This document shows, in pieces, positions 8,626-19,451 of a stretch of DNA of 64,000 nucleotides. The stretch is from Phytohabitans aurantiacus (GTDB lineage: Bacteria; Actinomycetota; Actinomycetes; Mycobacteriales; Micromonosporaceae). The notes under the pieces are model-generated. The model was given only the letters and a program-made list of their open reading frames with translations. It ran no database searches and was not told where the DNA came from. Position numbers and translations under genes: made by a program. Numbering within the stretch: position 1 is the first letter of the stretch; every line of letters begins with the position of its first letter. The stretch lies in NCBI RefSeq assembly GCF_027923225.1, contig NZ_BSDI01000047.1, positions 1 through 64,000 of the forward strand, given 5' to 3'.

Positions 8626-8701
8626 GATCAGGGACATCTCCATCGATCAAGGGCAAAAGCACGCGGAAAAGAGATCCAACCACGTGCATTCGCCCTTGAT
8701 C
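8626..8701 (-). repeat. 75-bp hairpin repeat, copy 2 (inverted)
   Basis: Same family as copy 1 on the opposite strand, 519 bases end to end with it. The arm CGTGCATTCGCCCTTGATC is exact; the other arm has drifted (GATCAAGGGCAAAAGCACG). Confidence 0.88.
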
Positions 8702-8844
8702 GGCTAAGAGAGACGGCGCGGCGCGGCGCGGGCCAAGCGGCGCGGAACGGCCCAAGCGGCGCGGCGCGGCCCCAGCGGCCCCGCCGCACGCGGCCTCGTC
8801 GCGAGCGGGGAGGCTGACCCACTCGGCGGCGCAGTGGGATGGGG

Positions 8845-9285
8845 TTAGAGGGGTTTGGCGTAGCAGAGGCTGGTCTGCCAGCCGTCGTACGGCGGGTAGT
8901 TGGGGATGCGACTGAAGCCCGCGCGCTCGTACACCGCGATCGCTTCCGGCTGGCGTACGCCGGTCTCGAGTTTGATGCGGGTGCGGCCCAGTCGCACCGC
9001 TAGGCGCTCCGCCTCTGCCATCAGCATGCCCGCGATGCCGCGCCCGCGCATATCCGGCGGCACATACATGCGCTTCAGTTCGCTGTCGCCGTCGTCGAGA
9101 GGCTGGACCGCGCAACAGCCCGCGGCCACGCCGTCCACTGTGGCCAGTAGGAAGCGGGCCGCTTCCTTTACCGTGGGATGCTCGAAGTCGATTTCCTCGG
9201 GGTAGCGCGCGTCCAGCTCCGCGCGCAGCGCGGCCACCAGCGGTGCCAGCCGCCCGTCAGCAGGATCCACCTCGATGATGTCCAT
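8845..9285 (-). CDS. GNAT-family N-acetyltransferase
   Basis: 146-residue acetyl-CoA-dependent acetyltransferase. The acetyl-CoA loop motif A is clear: LKRMYVPPDMRGRGIAGMLM (R-G-R-G-I-A), followed by ETGVRQPEAIAVYERAGF, motif B. ATG 9285 has GGGAG seven bases upstream. It follows the TetR gene by two bases, so the two form an operon and the TetR protein probably controls it. The substrate amine is unknown. Confidence 0.88.
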   Translation of the reverse strand: MDIIEVDPADGRLAPLVAALRAELDARYPEEIDFEHPTVKEAARFLLATVDGVAAGCCAVQPLDDGDSELKRMYVPPDMRGRGIAGMLMAEAERLAVRLGRTRIKLETGVRQPEAIAVYERAGFSRIPNYPPYDGWQTSLCYAKPL

Positions 9286-9287
9286 CG

Positions 9288-9884
9288 TTACGCTCCCATG
9301 CAGATTAGTTCCAGTTGCTTGTCGATGACCCGCGCGACGAGGTCGGGCGGGTACGAGTCGGGGGTGGCGACCGCGCTGAGCGCCAGGCCGTCCAGGCAGG
9401 CGACGAGGGCGCGCACCCGCACGTCGAGGTCGTCGGGTGGCGGGGTGCTCGCTTCGGCGTACACGTCGCGAAGCAACCCGGTCAGGCGCCGCACCCATGA
9501 TTCGTGCCGCACGGTGTGTTGGGTTTGCAGTTCGGGGTCGGTGCGCGCGGCGAGCAGGAAGTGTGCCCAAACGGTCGAGCCGAGTACCCGGTCGTCGTCG
9601 AGCGGGAGACCTTCGAGCAGTACCGCGCGGAGGCGGGCGCGGGCGCCGGGCTGTGGCGGGAGTGCGTCGATGCGCGCGGCCATCCGGCGGTGCATGACGT
9701 CGCGGGCGTGCGTGAGCAGGGCGTTCTTGTCGCGGAAGTAGTGGGCGACGCGGCCGGTGGTGCAGTCGGCCGCGGCCGCCACCGAGCGCATGGTGAGCCC
9801 TTCCAGGCCCCGCTCGCGTACTACCCGCCAGACGGCTTGCGACAGCTCGCCGCGGCGCTGGTCGTGGTCGACATACCTAGGCAC
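9288..9884 (-). CDS. TetR-family transcriptional regulator
   Basis: 198 residues. The N-terminal helix-turn-helix (about residues 10-55) reads LSQAVWRVVRERGLEGLTMR then CTTGRVAHYFRDKNALL, diagnostic of TetR. The C-terminal ligand domain has no recognisable specificity but resembles the BetI/TetR_C_6 type. It starts at GTG (9884) with GGGGG upstream. It is divergent from the GH20 gene and co-oriented with the GNAT gene; the 24-bp palindrome at 9901-9924 lies in the shared promoter region. Confidence 0.88.
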   Translation of the reverse strand: MPRYVDHDQRRGELSQAVWRVVRERGLEGLTMRSVAAAADCTTGRVAHYFRDKNALLTHARDVMHRRMAARIDALPPQPGARARLRAVLLEGLPLDDDRVLGSTVWAHFLLAARTDPELQTQHTVRHESWVRRLTGLLRDVYAEASTPPPDDLDVRVRALVACLDGLALSAVATPDSYPPDLVARVIDKQLELICMGA

Positions 9885-9900
9885 AGCACCCCCGTTGCAT

Positions 9901-9924
9901 CACGGTTGTTACGTAACAAGCGTG
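9901..9924. promoter_or_regulatory. TetR operator palindrome
   Basis: Core TTGTTACGTAACAA (9906-9919) is a perfect palindrome; flanking CACG and CGTG extend it to 24 bp with a single mismatched pair. It lies 17 bases upstream of the tetR start and about 50 bases upstream of the GH20 start, as expected for an autoregulated divergent promoter. Confidence 0.65.
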
Positions 9925-9975
9925 ACGGTACCACACGTTACTATAAAGAACATTTACTGATCTACAGGAGGGTCC

Positions 9976-11442
9976 ATGGGCGTGATTCCCGCACCGATGG
10001 AGGTCCGGCCGGCACCGGGGCAGGACTTCCGGCTCGGCCCGGACACGGCGATCTTCACGGAACCGGGCTCCGCGGAGGCGCGCCGCATCGGTGAGTACCT
10101 CGCCGCCCTCCTCCGGCCCGCCACCGGGTACCCGATCCCGGTCACCGACGAGAACACAGCGACCATCACGTTGCGACTCGGAGGTGGCGGGCTCGGGCCC
10201 GAAGGGTACCGGCTGACGACCAATGTGGATGGTGTCAGCGTCCGCGCGGACGCCCCCGCCGGGCTCTTCGCGGGTGTGCAGACGCTGCGCCAGCTCTTGC
10301 CCGCGGACATCGAGTCACCGGCCCTCGTCGCTCGTGAGTGGACGGTGCCAGGCGGCGCGATCGCCGACCGCCCACGCTTCCCGTACCGGGGCGCGATGCT
10401 CGACCTGGCCCGGCACTTCCACACGCTCGACGAAATCAAGGCGTTCGTCGACCAGATCGCCGCGTACAAAGTCAACCACCTGCACCTGCACCTCACCGAC
10501 GACCAGGGTTGGCGTATCGAGATCCTGAGCTGGCCGAAGCTGACCGCCGGCGATGGTGGGTCCGGTGTGGACGGTGCGGGGGGCGGTTACCTGACGCAGG
10601 CCGAGTACGCCGAACTGGTGGCCTACGCGGCCGAGCGCTACGTCACCGTGGTACCCGAAATCGACATGCCCGGACACACCAACGCGGCTCAGGTCGCGTA
10701 CCCCGAACTCAACGGCGGGATCGCCGCGACGCCGCGCACCGACACGGCGGTCGGTTACAGCTCGCTACGCGGCGGTGACGAGGTGACGTACGCGTTCGTC
10801 GAGGACGTGGTGCGCGAGCTGGCCGCGCTGACTCCCGGCCCGTACCTGCACGTGGGCGGCGACGAGGCGGACGCCACACCCGACGGCGACTACCGCACGT
10901 TCATGCGCCGGATCATCCCGATCGTCGAGCGGCACGGTAAGAAGGTGCTGGGCTGGCACGAGATCGCGAAGGCCGACCCGCCCGCGTCGGTGGTGCCGCA
11001 GTTCTGGGGCAGTGCGGGCACGCACCCCGAGGTTGCCGCCGCCGCGACCCGGGGCGCCCGCGTGCTCATGTCACCGTCCAACCGCGCGTACCTGGACATG
11101 AAGTACACGCCGGACACCCCGCTGGGCCTGGACTGGGCCGGCTACATCGAGGTGCGCGACGCCTACGAGTGGGACCCTGCCGCGCAGATCGAGGGCGTGG
11201 GTGAGGCGCACGTGCTGGGCGTCGAGGCACCACTGTGGTCGGAGACCATGCGCACGCTCGCCGACGTCGAAACCATGACGTACCCGAGGTTGCCGGCCAT
11301 CGCCGAGGTGGGATGGTCCGCTGTGGACCGGCGCGACTGGGAGTCCTTCCGCCACCGCGTGGCCGCCCACGCTCCACGATGGACACTGCGCGGCACCGCC
11401 TTCCACCGCTCTCCGCAGATCCCCTGGGAGTATGATCAATGA
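9976..11442 (+). CDS. GH20 beta-N-acetylhexosaminidase (cytoplasmic)
   Basis: 488 residues; removes terminal N-acetylglucosamine or N-acetylgalactosamine. An N-terminal GH20b domain (about 1-125) precedes the catalytic barrel beginning at RPRFPYRGAMLDLARHFHTL. The barrel shows HLHLTDDQGWRIEI, EIDMPGHTNAA, the catalytic D-E pair in HVGGDEADAT, then VPQFWG and EAPLWSETM. No signal peptide is visible, so it probably acts inside the cell on imported oligosaccharides. ATG 9976 has AGGAGGG at 9966-9972. Controlled by the divergent TetR region. Confidence 0.93.
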   Translation: MGVIPAPMEVRPAPGQDFRLGPDTAIFTEPGSAEARRIGEYLAALLRPATGYPIPVTDENTATITLRLGGGGLGPEGYRLTTNVDGVSVRADAPAGLFAGVQTLRQLLPADIESPALVAREWTVPGGAIADRPRFPYRGAMLDLARHFHTLDEIKAFVDQIAAYKVNHLHLHLTDDQGWRIEILSWPKLTAGDGGSGVDGAGGGYLTQAEYAELVAYAAERYVTVVPEIDMPGHTNAAQVAYPELNGGIAATPRTDTAVGYSSLRGGDEVTYAFVEDVVRELAALTPGPYLHVGGDEADATPDGDYRTFMRRIIPIVERHGKKVLGWHEIAKADPPASVVPQFWGSAGTHPEVAAAATRGARVLMSPSNRAYLDMKYTPDTPLGLDWAGYIEVRDAYEWDPAAQIEGVGEAHVLGVEAPLWSETMRTLADVETMTYPRLPAIAEVGWSAVDRRDWESFRHRVAAHAPRWTLRGTAFHRSPQIPWEYDQ

Positions 11443-11453
11443 CGCATTGATCA
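11433..11453. promoter_or_regulatory. 9-bp-arm inverted repeat
   Basis: TGATCAATG and CATTGATCA flank a three-base loop. The repeat contains the TGA stop of the GH20 gene and lies just upstream of the ribosome site of the next gene; it may regulate or attenuate that gene. There is no U-tract. Confidence 0.3.
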
Positions 11454-11469
11454 AGGGGAGGCATTTCGG

Positions 11470-12420
11470 ATGCAGCGACGTACCATCCTGCGCGGCCTGG
11501 CCGCCGGCGCCATCGCCGGACCCACCGCCGCCGTGCTCGGCTCCAGCGCGGCCCAGGCCGCGACCAGCTACTACGTGGCCACGACCGAGCAGGTCAAGAA
11601 CAAGGTCATGGTGTGGCACAAGAGCAAGACCTTCACGGACGCCAACCTGCACTGGAGCTTCAGCCCGGGCGGCGGGGTGTGGTCGAACCTGTCCGACGTG
11701 AAGATTCGCAGCACGTCGGCGCAGGGCTGGATCGCGCTGGTCTGCGCGTCGGGCGGCAAGGCCGGCATCATCGACATCGGCAGCGAGAAGGCCACCGAGC
11801 GGGGCGATCTCAAGTGGAGCGCCACGCCGGGCGGCAACCCGCACGCCATCGAGCGGATCCCCGGCAACGGGTCCGTCGTGGTCGCCAGCTCGAACGGCTA
11901 CCTGACGCTGTACGCGCCGAGCGCGGTCAGCAACCTCGGCAGCCTCGCCAAGGTGCAGACGGTCAGCCTGGCCGGGGCGCACGGCGTGCTCTGGGACCCC
12001 ACCTACAAGCTGCTGTGGGCGATCGGCAAGGGCACGCTGCGCGGGTACGCGGTCGAGGGCACGTACCGCAACACCCGGCTGCGCCACTACGGCGCCGCGG
12101 TCAGCCTGGGCAGCTCCAACCTGGGCCACGACCTGCAGCCCGACTACTCCAACACGCAGCGGCTGCTGTGCACGGCCACCGACGGCGTGTACGAGATCAG
12201 CACCGCGGGCGGGTCGTTCAGCAAGCGCAAGATCTCCAGCGAAACCAGGGTGAAGGCGTACGTGCGCCACTCGTCTGGCGAGGTGCTGTCGGTACGCGCG
12301 GACAACGCCGGGTCGCGCACCTGGGGTAGCCCCACGGTACGGTTTTCGCAGTCGCCGGATCGCACCCGGTCCGGCGCGGAGTTCTACAAGGCGCGGATCT
12401 GGACCCCGGACTTCCAGTGA
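11470..12420 (+). CDS. Tat-exported DUF6528 protein
   Basis: 316 residues. The N-terminus MQRRTILRGLAAGAIAG carries a twin-arginine motif and a hydrophobic stretch ending at SSAAQA, a Tat signal with probable cleavage near residue 30. The mature part has repeated short beta-type blocks (KVMVWHKSKTF, IDIGSEKATERGDLKWS, GSVVVASSNGYLTLYAP) suggesting a beta-propeller-like fold, matching the DUF6528 family as remembered. GGGGAGG precedes ATG 11470. It follows the GH20 gene by 27 bases and may be co-transcribed. Function unknown; an extracellular carbohydrate-related role is only contextual. Confidence 0.75.
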   Translation: MQRRTILRGLAAGAIAGPTAAVLGSSAAQAATSYYVATTEQVKNKVMVWHKSKTFTDANLHWSFSPGGGVWSNLSDVKIRSTSAQGWIALVCASGGKAGIIDIGSEKATERGDLKWSATPGGNPHAIERIPGNGSVVVASSNGYLTLYAPSAVSNLGSLAKVQTVSLAGAHGVLWDPTYKLLWAIGKGTLRGYAVEGTYRNTRLRHYGAAVSLGSSNLGHDLQPDYSNTQRLLCTATDGVYEISTAGGSFSKRKISSETRVKAYVRHSSGEVLSVRADNAGSRTWGSPTVRFSQSPDRTRSGAEFYKARIWTPDFQ

Positions 12421-12523
12421 TCCACCGGTCTCCCGGTCTCGTGCCACGTGTCATCGCGGCGACTGCCCGCCCGGCGGCCGGCCTTCTACGGTGTGGCATC
12501 GGCGCGAGACCTGGGGAGGCACC

Positions 12524-15500
12524 GTGTCGCCACGTCGCATCACCACGCCGCCGCTGGTCGGGCGCGCCGCCCAGCTCGAACAGCTGGATCGCGCGCTCGC
12601 CGCGGTGGCCGCGGGCCGGTTCGCGGCTGTCGAGGTGTGCGGCGAGCCCGGTATCGGCAAGACCCGCATGCTCGACGAGCTCGGCGAGCGGGCCACCGCC
12701 GCCGGACTGACGGTCTGCGGCGGGCGGGCCACCGAGTTCGAGCAGGAAGTGCCGTTCGCGATGTACGCGGAGGCGCTCGAACCGGTCGGCGCCGACCTGT
12801 GGGCGATGGGCAGCGAGGTCGACCGGTACCGGATCTACTCCGGCGTCCGGCGCGCGCTCGACGGCGCCGGGGTGGCGCTGCTCCTCGACGACCTGCACTG
12901 GGCTGACCAGGCGTCCCTGGAGCTGACCGAGTACCTGCTCCGCAAGCCGCCCCGGCCACCGGCGCTGGTGGCGGTCGCGTTCCGCCGGTCGCAGCCGCCC
13001 GCGCGGATCGTCGACGCGGTCGCCCACCTCGGCACGACGGCTACCCGCATCAGCCCGCCCCTGCTCGGCCGGGACGAGCTCGCGGCGCTGCTCCCGCTGG
13101 TGCCCGAGCGCCGCCGCACGCTGATCCTGCGCGCGAGCCGAGGCAACCCGCTGTATGTGCAGGCGCTCATGCGGCTCGGCGACGACGCGCTGGTCGCGCT
13201 CGTCGCCGACGACAGCATCGACGACTCCGAAGGGCACATCCTCACCGGGCTGGCCGCCGAGATCACCGCGCTCGCCGAGCCGGCCCGTCGCGTCGCGCAC
13301 GCCGCCGCCGTCGTCGGCGACCACGCCGCCATCGACCTCGTCGCGCACGTGGCCCGGCAGCCGATCGACACGGTGGTCGAGGCGGTCGACCAGATGTACC
13401 GGCGTGGCCTCGTCGACGTCGACGCCGCCCGGCTGCGCTTCCGGCACCCGCTCGTGCGGGCCGCCGCGCACCAGCTCGCCGGGCCCGCGTGGCGGATCAC
13501 CGCACACGCCCGGGCCGCCGACCACCTCCGGGCGCGCGGCGCGCCACTCCAGGTGGTCGCGCACCACACCGAACGCTCCGCGCGGCAAGGCGACAGCATC
13601 GCCGCCGAGGTGCTGATCCAGGCCGGGCTCGCGTTCGCGTATGGCGCGCCGGCCCAGGCCGGACGCTGGCTCGGCGCCGCGCTGCGCATCCTCCCCGACC
13701 CGGGCGCGCTGCGCGAACGGCCCACGGTCCTTCTCCAGTACGCGCGCGTGCTGGGCCTGAGCGGCGACCTCGAACGCAGCCGCGAGGTGCTGCGCGAGCT
13801 CCGCGACGCCGATGAGCCGGTACGCACCGAGGCGGCCGTCTTCGGCGCGGTGGTGGCCCGATTGCGCGGCGACATCGACGAGGCCGCCGACCTGCTCGAC
13901 GCCGAGCTCCACGGTGGACGGTTGCGGCCGGCCGCCATCGGCAAGCTCCACGTCGAACTGGCCGCGATCGCCGCACTCCGCGACGACGACGCCGGCGCGA
14001 TCCGGCACGCCGAGCACGCCCTCGACCTCCTCGGTGACCGGCCAACCCTCATCGCGGCGGCCCAGACGCTGCGCGCGTTCGGCGCCCTGTACTCCGGCGA
14101 CCCCGAGGCCGCCCGCCAGCATGCCGCCACCGCCACCCGCCTGGCCGGCGCGGCCGGCGACGCCGCCCTGCGGCCGCACGTCGAGCTGTTCGGGCCGCTA
14201 GCCTGGGTGCACATGCAACTCGGCGACCTGGAGGCCGCCGGCCAGCAGCTCGACCGCGCCGACGAGGTGATCGGCAGCGTGCGGCAGAGCAGCGCCACGC
14301 CCTACGTGCTGGTCGTGCGCGTCGCGCTGCTCACCCGCCAGGGGCGGTTGGCTCAAGCGGTACAGGTAGCGGAGGAAGCCGCCGCGGCGGCCAGGCGCGT
14401 CGGCAGCGCCGAGATGGCCGCGATGGTCGACGCTGTACTGGTGCGGCCGTTGCTCTGGACCGCCGGCCCGGAGGCGGCGCTGGCGGTGGCCAACCGGCTC
14501 GTGGCGGCCGGCTACCCCCGATCCCGCATGTGGTGGCGGGTGGCCCAGGTCAACCTCGCGGTCACCCATCTTGCGGCCCGCGACCCCAAGTCCTGCCTGT
14601 CCGTACTCGCCGGCCCAGACCCCACCGCGCCCATCGCCCCCGGCGACGCCGTACCGCCGGCTGGCGCGGCTTCCACGCGCGGCGCGGCCGAGGTCGACGC
14701 GGCTGGGACGCGCGATGTCGGGTGGCCGGCGGGTCCGCCGACGGCCGTGCCGTGGCACGCGCTCCGGGCGCTCGCGCTTGCCGCCGCGGCACCCGCACCT
14801 CTCGACGCCACCGGTGCGATGTGGGCCGGCGCGCCGGACTCGGCGCTTGAGGGCGGCGCCCACGCCACCGCCGCCGAGGTCGCCCGCGAGGCGGCCACCG
14901 CCGAGGCCGGCGGGCAGACCGGTGGGGCTCGGGCCGGCAAGCGCCGCACTCGTTCGCGGGGCACGAGCGAGGACGCCGCTGCCCCCGCTGCCGCTGCTGG
15001 TGCCGTCGTCGCTGGTGCTGTCGGTGCTGGCGCTGTCGGTGCTGCTGGTGCTGGTGCTGTGGCCGCGCGGGAGGCGGAGCGGGCGGCCGCGCTGGCCGAG
15101 AGCGCCGGGCTCGCGTACGAGCTGGGACTCTCCGGATACGCACACGCGACCGTCGCGATGCGAGCACATCGGCACGCGGACGCCGCCGCGCTCGCGACCG
15201 CCGCCGCGACCCGGTTCGCCACGGCGGGCGCACCAGTCGAGGAGGCGCTCGCCCTACACCTGGCCGGCCGCGCGTACACCCGCGGTGGCGTCCACCAGCG
15301 TGGCAAGGAGGCCCTGACCCGCGCCGCCGCTGTCTACGAAGCGTGTGGGGCGACCTGGCTGAGCTCGATCGTCGACCGGCACCTCCGCACCGCTCCGGCC
15401 GCACTCCAGCGCCCCGCCGACTCCCTCTCCGCCCGCGAGCGCGAGATCGCCACCCTGGTCGCCGCCGGCCTCAGCAACCAGGAGATCGCGTCCCAGCTCT

Positions 15501-15604
15501 TCCTGAGCCGGCGCACCGTCGAGTCACACCTGTCCCGCATCTTCGCCAAGCTGGGCGTACGATCCCGGACCGCGATGGCCAACCGCCTCGCCGACGGGGG
15601 ATGA
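12524..15604 (+). CDS. Large AAA-LuxR (LAL) transcriptional activator
   Basis: 1026 residues. The N-terminal ATPase begins LVGRAAQLEQLDRALAAV with Walker A CGEPGIGKTRML (about residue 40) and Walker B VALLLDDLHWAD (about 120). A helical TPR-like middle follows. The C-terminal LuxR DNA-binding domain reads LSAREREIATLVAAGLSNQE and FLSRRTVESHLSRIFAKLGV. GTG 12524 is chosen for GGGGAGG just upstream. About residues 690-845 are a low-complexity alanine/glycine/proline insertion (nucleotides 14600-15062), partly built from GCTGGTGCTGTCGGT-like repeats. The target is unknown; members of this class usually activate adjacent metabolic clusters. Confidence 0.9.
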   Translation: MSPRRITTPPLVGRAAQLEQLDRALAAVAAGRFAAVEVCGEPGIGKTRMLDELGERATAAGLTVCGGRATEFEQEVPFAMYAEALEPVGADLWAMGSEVDRYRIYSGVRRALDGAGVALLLDDLHWADQASLELTEYLLRKPPRPPALVAVAFRRSQPPARIVDAVAHLGTTATRISPPLLGRDELAALLPLVPERRRTLILRASRGNPLYVQALMRLGDDALVALVADDSIDDSEGHILTGLAAEITALAEPARRVAHAAAVVGDHAAIDLVAHVARQPIDTVVEAVDQMYRRGLVDVDAARLRFRHPLVRAAAHQLAGPAWRITAHARAADHLRARGAPLQVVAHHTERSARQGDSIAAEVLIQAGLAFAYGAPAQAGRWLGAALRILPDPGALRERPTVLLQYARVLGLSGDLERSREVLRELRDADEPVRTEAAVFGAVVARLRGDIDEAADLLDAELHGGRLRPAAIGKLHVELAAIAALRDDDAGAIRHAEHALDLLGDRPTLIAAAQTLRAFGALYSGDPEAARQHAATATRLAGAAGDAALRPHVELFGPLAWVHMQLGDLEAAGQQLDRADEVIGSVRQSSATPYVLVVRVALLTRQGRLAQAVQVAEEAAAAARRVGSAEMAAMVDAVLVRPLLWTAGPEAALAVANRLVAAGYPRSRMWWRVAQVNLAVTHLAARDPKSCLSVLAGPDPTAPIAPGDAVPPAGAASTRGAAEVDAAGTRDVGWPAGPPTAVPWHALRALALAAAAPAPLDATGAMWAGAPDSALEGGAHATAAEVAREAATAEAGGQTGGARAGKRRTRSRGTSEDAAAPAAAAGAVVAGAVGAGAVGAAGAGAVAAREAERAAALAESAGLAYELGLSGYAHATVAMRAHRHADAAALATAAATRFATAGAPVEEALALHLAGRAYTRGGVHQRGKEALTRAAAVYEACGATWLSSIVDRHLRTAPAALQRPADSLSAREREIATLVAAGLSNQEIASQLFLSRRTVESHLSRIFAKLGVRSRTAMANRLADGG

Positions 15605-15611
15605 TCGCGGG

Positions 15612-16433
15612 ATGAGCGCTGACCTGCCGATCTGCGTGACGTGTGGCGTCCAGTACGGCGCCCAGGACTTCGACGCCGAGGTGTGCCGCATCTGTGCGGA
15701 CGAGCGGCAGTACGTCGGCTGGGACGGCCAGCGCTGGACCACGCTCGGTGCACTGCGGGCAGACGATCACCGTGGCGTGGTCCGGGAGGAAACGCCCGGC
15801 GTGTGGGGTATCGGCTCGGAGCCGAAGATAGGCATCGGCCAGCGGGCCCTCCTTGTGCCGGGCGAGGGCGGCAACGTGCTGTGGGACTGCGTCCCGTACC
15901 TGGACGACTCGACCGTCGCCGAGGTACACCGACTGGGCGGGATCGCGGCGATCGCGGTGTCCCACCCGCACTTCTACGGCTCGATGATCGAGTGGAGCGA
16001 GGCGTTCGGCGGCGTCCCGGTGTACGTACACGCGGCCGACCGTCAGTGGGTCTGCCGCGACGGCAACGTGGTCTTCTGGGAAGGCGACACCCTGCGGATC
16101 CTGCCCGGCCGCACACTAATCAACTGCGGCGTACATTTCGCGGGCGGCACCGTGTTGCACTGGGCCGACGGAGTGGACGGGCACGGCGCGCTGTGCAGCG
16201 GCGACATCTTCCAGGTGGTGATGGACAGGCGCTGGGTCAGCTTCATGCACAGCTACCCGAACCTCATCCCCGAGCACCCCGAGACCATCCGTCGCGCCGT
16301 CGACCTGGTCCGCCCGTTCGCGTTCGAAACCATCTACGGCGCATGGTGGGGCCGCGTGGTCGCACAGGATGCCAAGGAATCCCTGACCCGCTCAGCCGCC
16401 CGCTACTACCGCCACATCGGCCACACTCCATAA
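15612..16433 (+). CDS. Metallo-beta-lactamase-fold hydrolase with N-terminal zinc knuckle
   Basis: 273 residues. The N-terminus has two CxxC pairs (CVTCGVQ and CRICADE) that could bind zinc. The body has an MBL-type core: AIAVSHPHFYGSMIEWSEAF, with H-P-H-F-Y in place of the classical HxHxDH, then GVHFAGGTVLHW and LCSGDIFQV (G-D-I-F). Metal ligands are therefore partly altered. The start lies seven bases after the LAL gene, so the two are probably one transcript. Substrate unknown. Confidence 0.75.
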   Translation: MSADLPICVTCGVQYGAQDFDAEVCRICADERQYVGWDGQRWTTLGALRADDHRGVVREETPGVWGIGSEPKIGIGQRALLVPGEGGNVLWDCVPYLDDSTVAEVHRLGGIAAIAVSHPHFYGSMIEWSEAFGGVPVYVHAADRQWVCRDGNVVFWEGDTLRILPGRTLINCGVHFAGGTVLHWADGVDGHGALCSGDIFQVVMDRRWVSFMHSYPNLIPEHPETIRRAVDLVRPFAFETIYGAWWGRVVAQDAKESLTRSAARYYRHIGHTP

Positions 16434-16530
16434 CGGCACGGACGCACCGCCGCGCGACCCCCCGAACGGCTCGGGCGCGGGGCGCGGACACGCGGTGCGA
16501 AGCGCGGAGCGCGTCGCCGCGCTGGCCGCC

Positions 16531-16606
16531 GATCAAGGGCGAACGCACGTGGTTGGATCTCTTTTCCGCAGGCATTTGCCCTTGATCGATGCGAATGCCC
16601 TTGATC
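16531..16606 (+). repeat. 75-bp hairpin repeat, copy 3
   Basis: Begins GATCAAGGGCGAACGCACG and ends CCCTTGATC, with the loop TGGTTGGATCTCTTTTCCG conserved. The distal arm has drifted (CAGGCATTTGCCCTTGATC). Confidence 0.88.
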
Positions 16607-16954
16607 GGCGGCGTCCCGGGGGCCGAGCTTGGCGCAGCGCCGCCCTCGGCCGCCGTGCGCGTGGAGCGACAGCCGCGCGATCCGCAAGCGGCTCCGCGCC
16701 AACGCCCGAACGCGCATGTTCGGGGATATTGCTGCTTCATCGCGGCCTGGATGCCGCATCTTCAGGGATAGTGCTCGGTCCTCCCCCAGCGCAGGTGGTC
16801 GGGCGCCGTGGTCGTGGGCCCAGCGGGCGGTTGCGGCGCGGGGTTTGATGCGCTTCGCGTGCGTTGCGGTCAGAGCGCCGCGAATGCGGCGCGCACCGCC
16901 GGCCAACGCCGCGGACCGCGGGCAGCGCCGCGCACTGCCGTGCAGCGCCGCGCC

Positions 16955-17030
16955 GATCAAGGACATCTGCATCGATCATGGGCAAATACACGCAGAAAAG
17001 AGATCCAACCACGTGCATTCGCCCTTGATC
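16955..17030 (-). repeat. 75-bp hairpin repeat, copy 4 (inverted)
   Basis: Opposite orientation to copy 3, 500 bases end to end. It retains GAGATCCAACCACGTGCATT and the terminal CGCCCTTGATC; the other arm has drifted (GATCATGGGCAAATACACG). Confidence 0.86.
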
Positions 17031-17160
17031 GACGGCCGGAGGCGCGCGCAAGCGCGGAGGCGCGCGGAGGCGCGCGCAAGCGCGGAAGCGGGCGGGAGCG
17101 GGCGGCGCGACAGCACGCCGGTGGGCCTTCGGGCGGGAAAAGTCGTACGGCGCTGCCATC

Positions 17161-19422
<2,262 letters not shown>

Positions 19423-19451
19423 CGATAGCCGGCGGAGGCTAGCGTGGAGGC

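Larger units (their letters stand above)
8054..8844. other. Palindrome-rich non-coding block
   Basis: 791-base spacer with no credible gene. It holds a short GC-rich tandem repeat (CCCACGCACCCCCTTCGCG units, 8135-8182), two inverted copies of the 75-bp hairpin family (8183-8257 and 8626-8701), two unrelated perfect hairpins between them, and a GCGGCGCGG-type tract (8710-8785). Open frames across it are arginine/alanine-rich artefacts of base composition. Confidence 0.7.
16434..17160. other. Palindrome-rich non-coding block
   Basis: 727-base spacer without a credible gene. It contains two inverted copies of the 75-bp hairpin family (16531-16606 and 16955-17030) and flanking GC-rich short repeats (GAGGCGCGCGCAAGCGCG-like, 17039-17100). 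A less GC-rich island (about 16718-16790) separates them. Confidence 0.7.

Noticed and set aside
11433..11453. Terminator after the GH20 gene
   Set aside because: The 9-bp-arm repeat is AT-rich, has no U-tract and lies within the 5' region of a closely following gene; an operator or no function is as likely.
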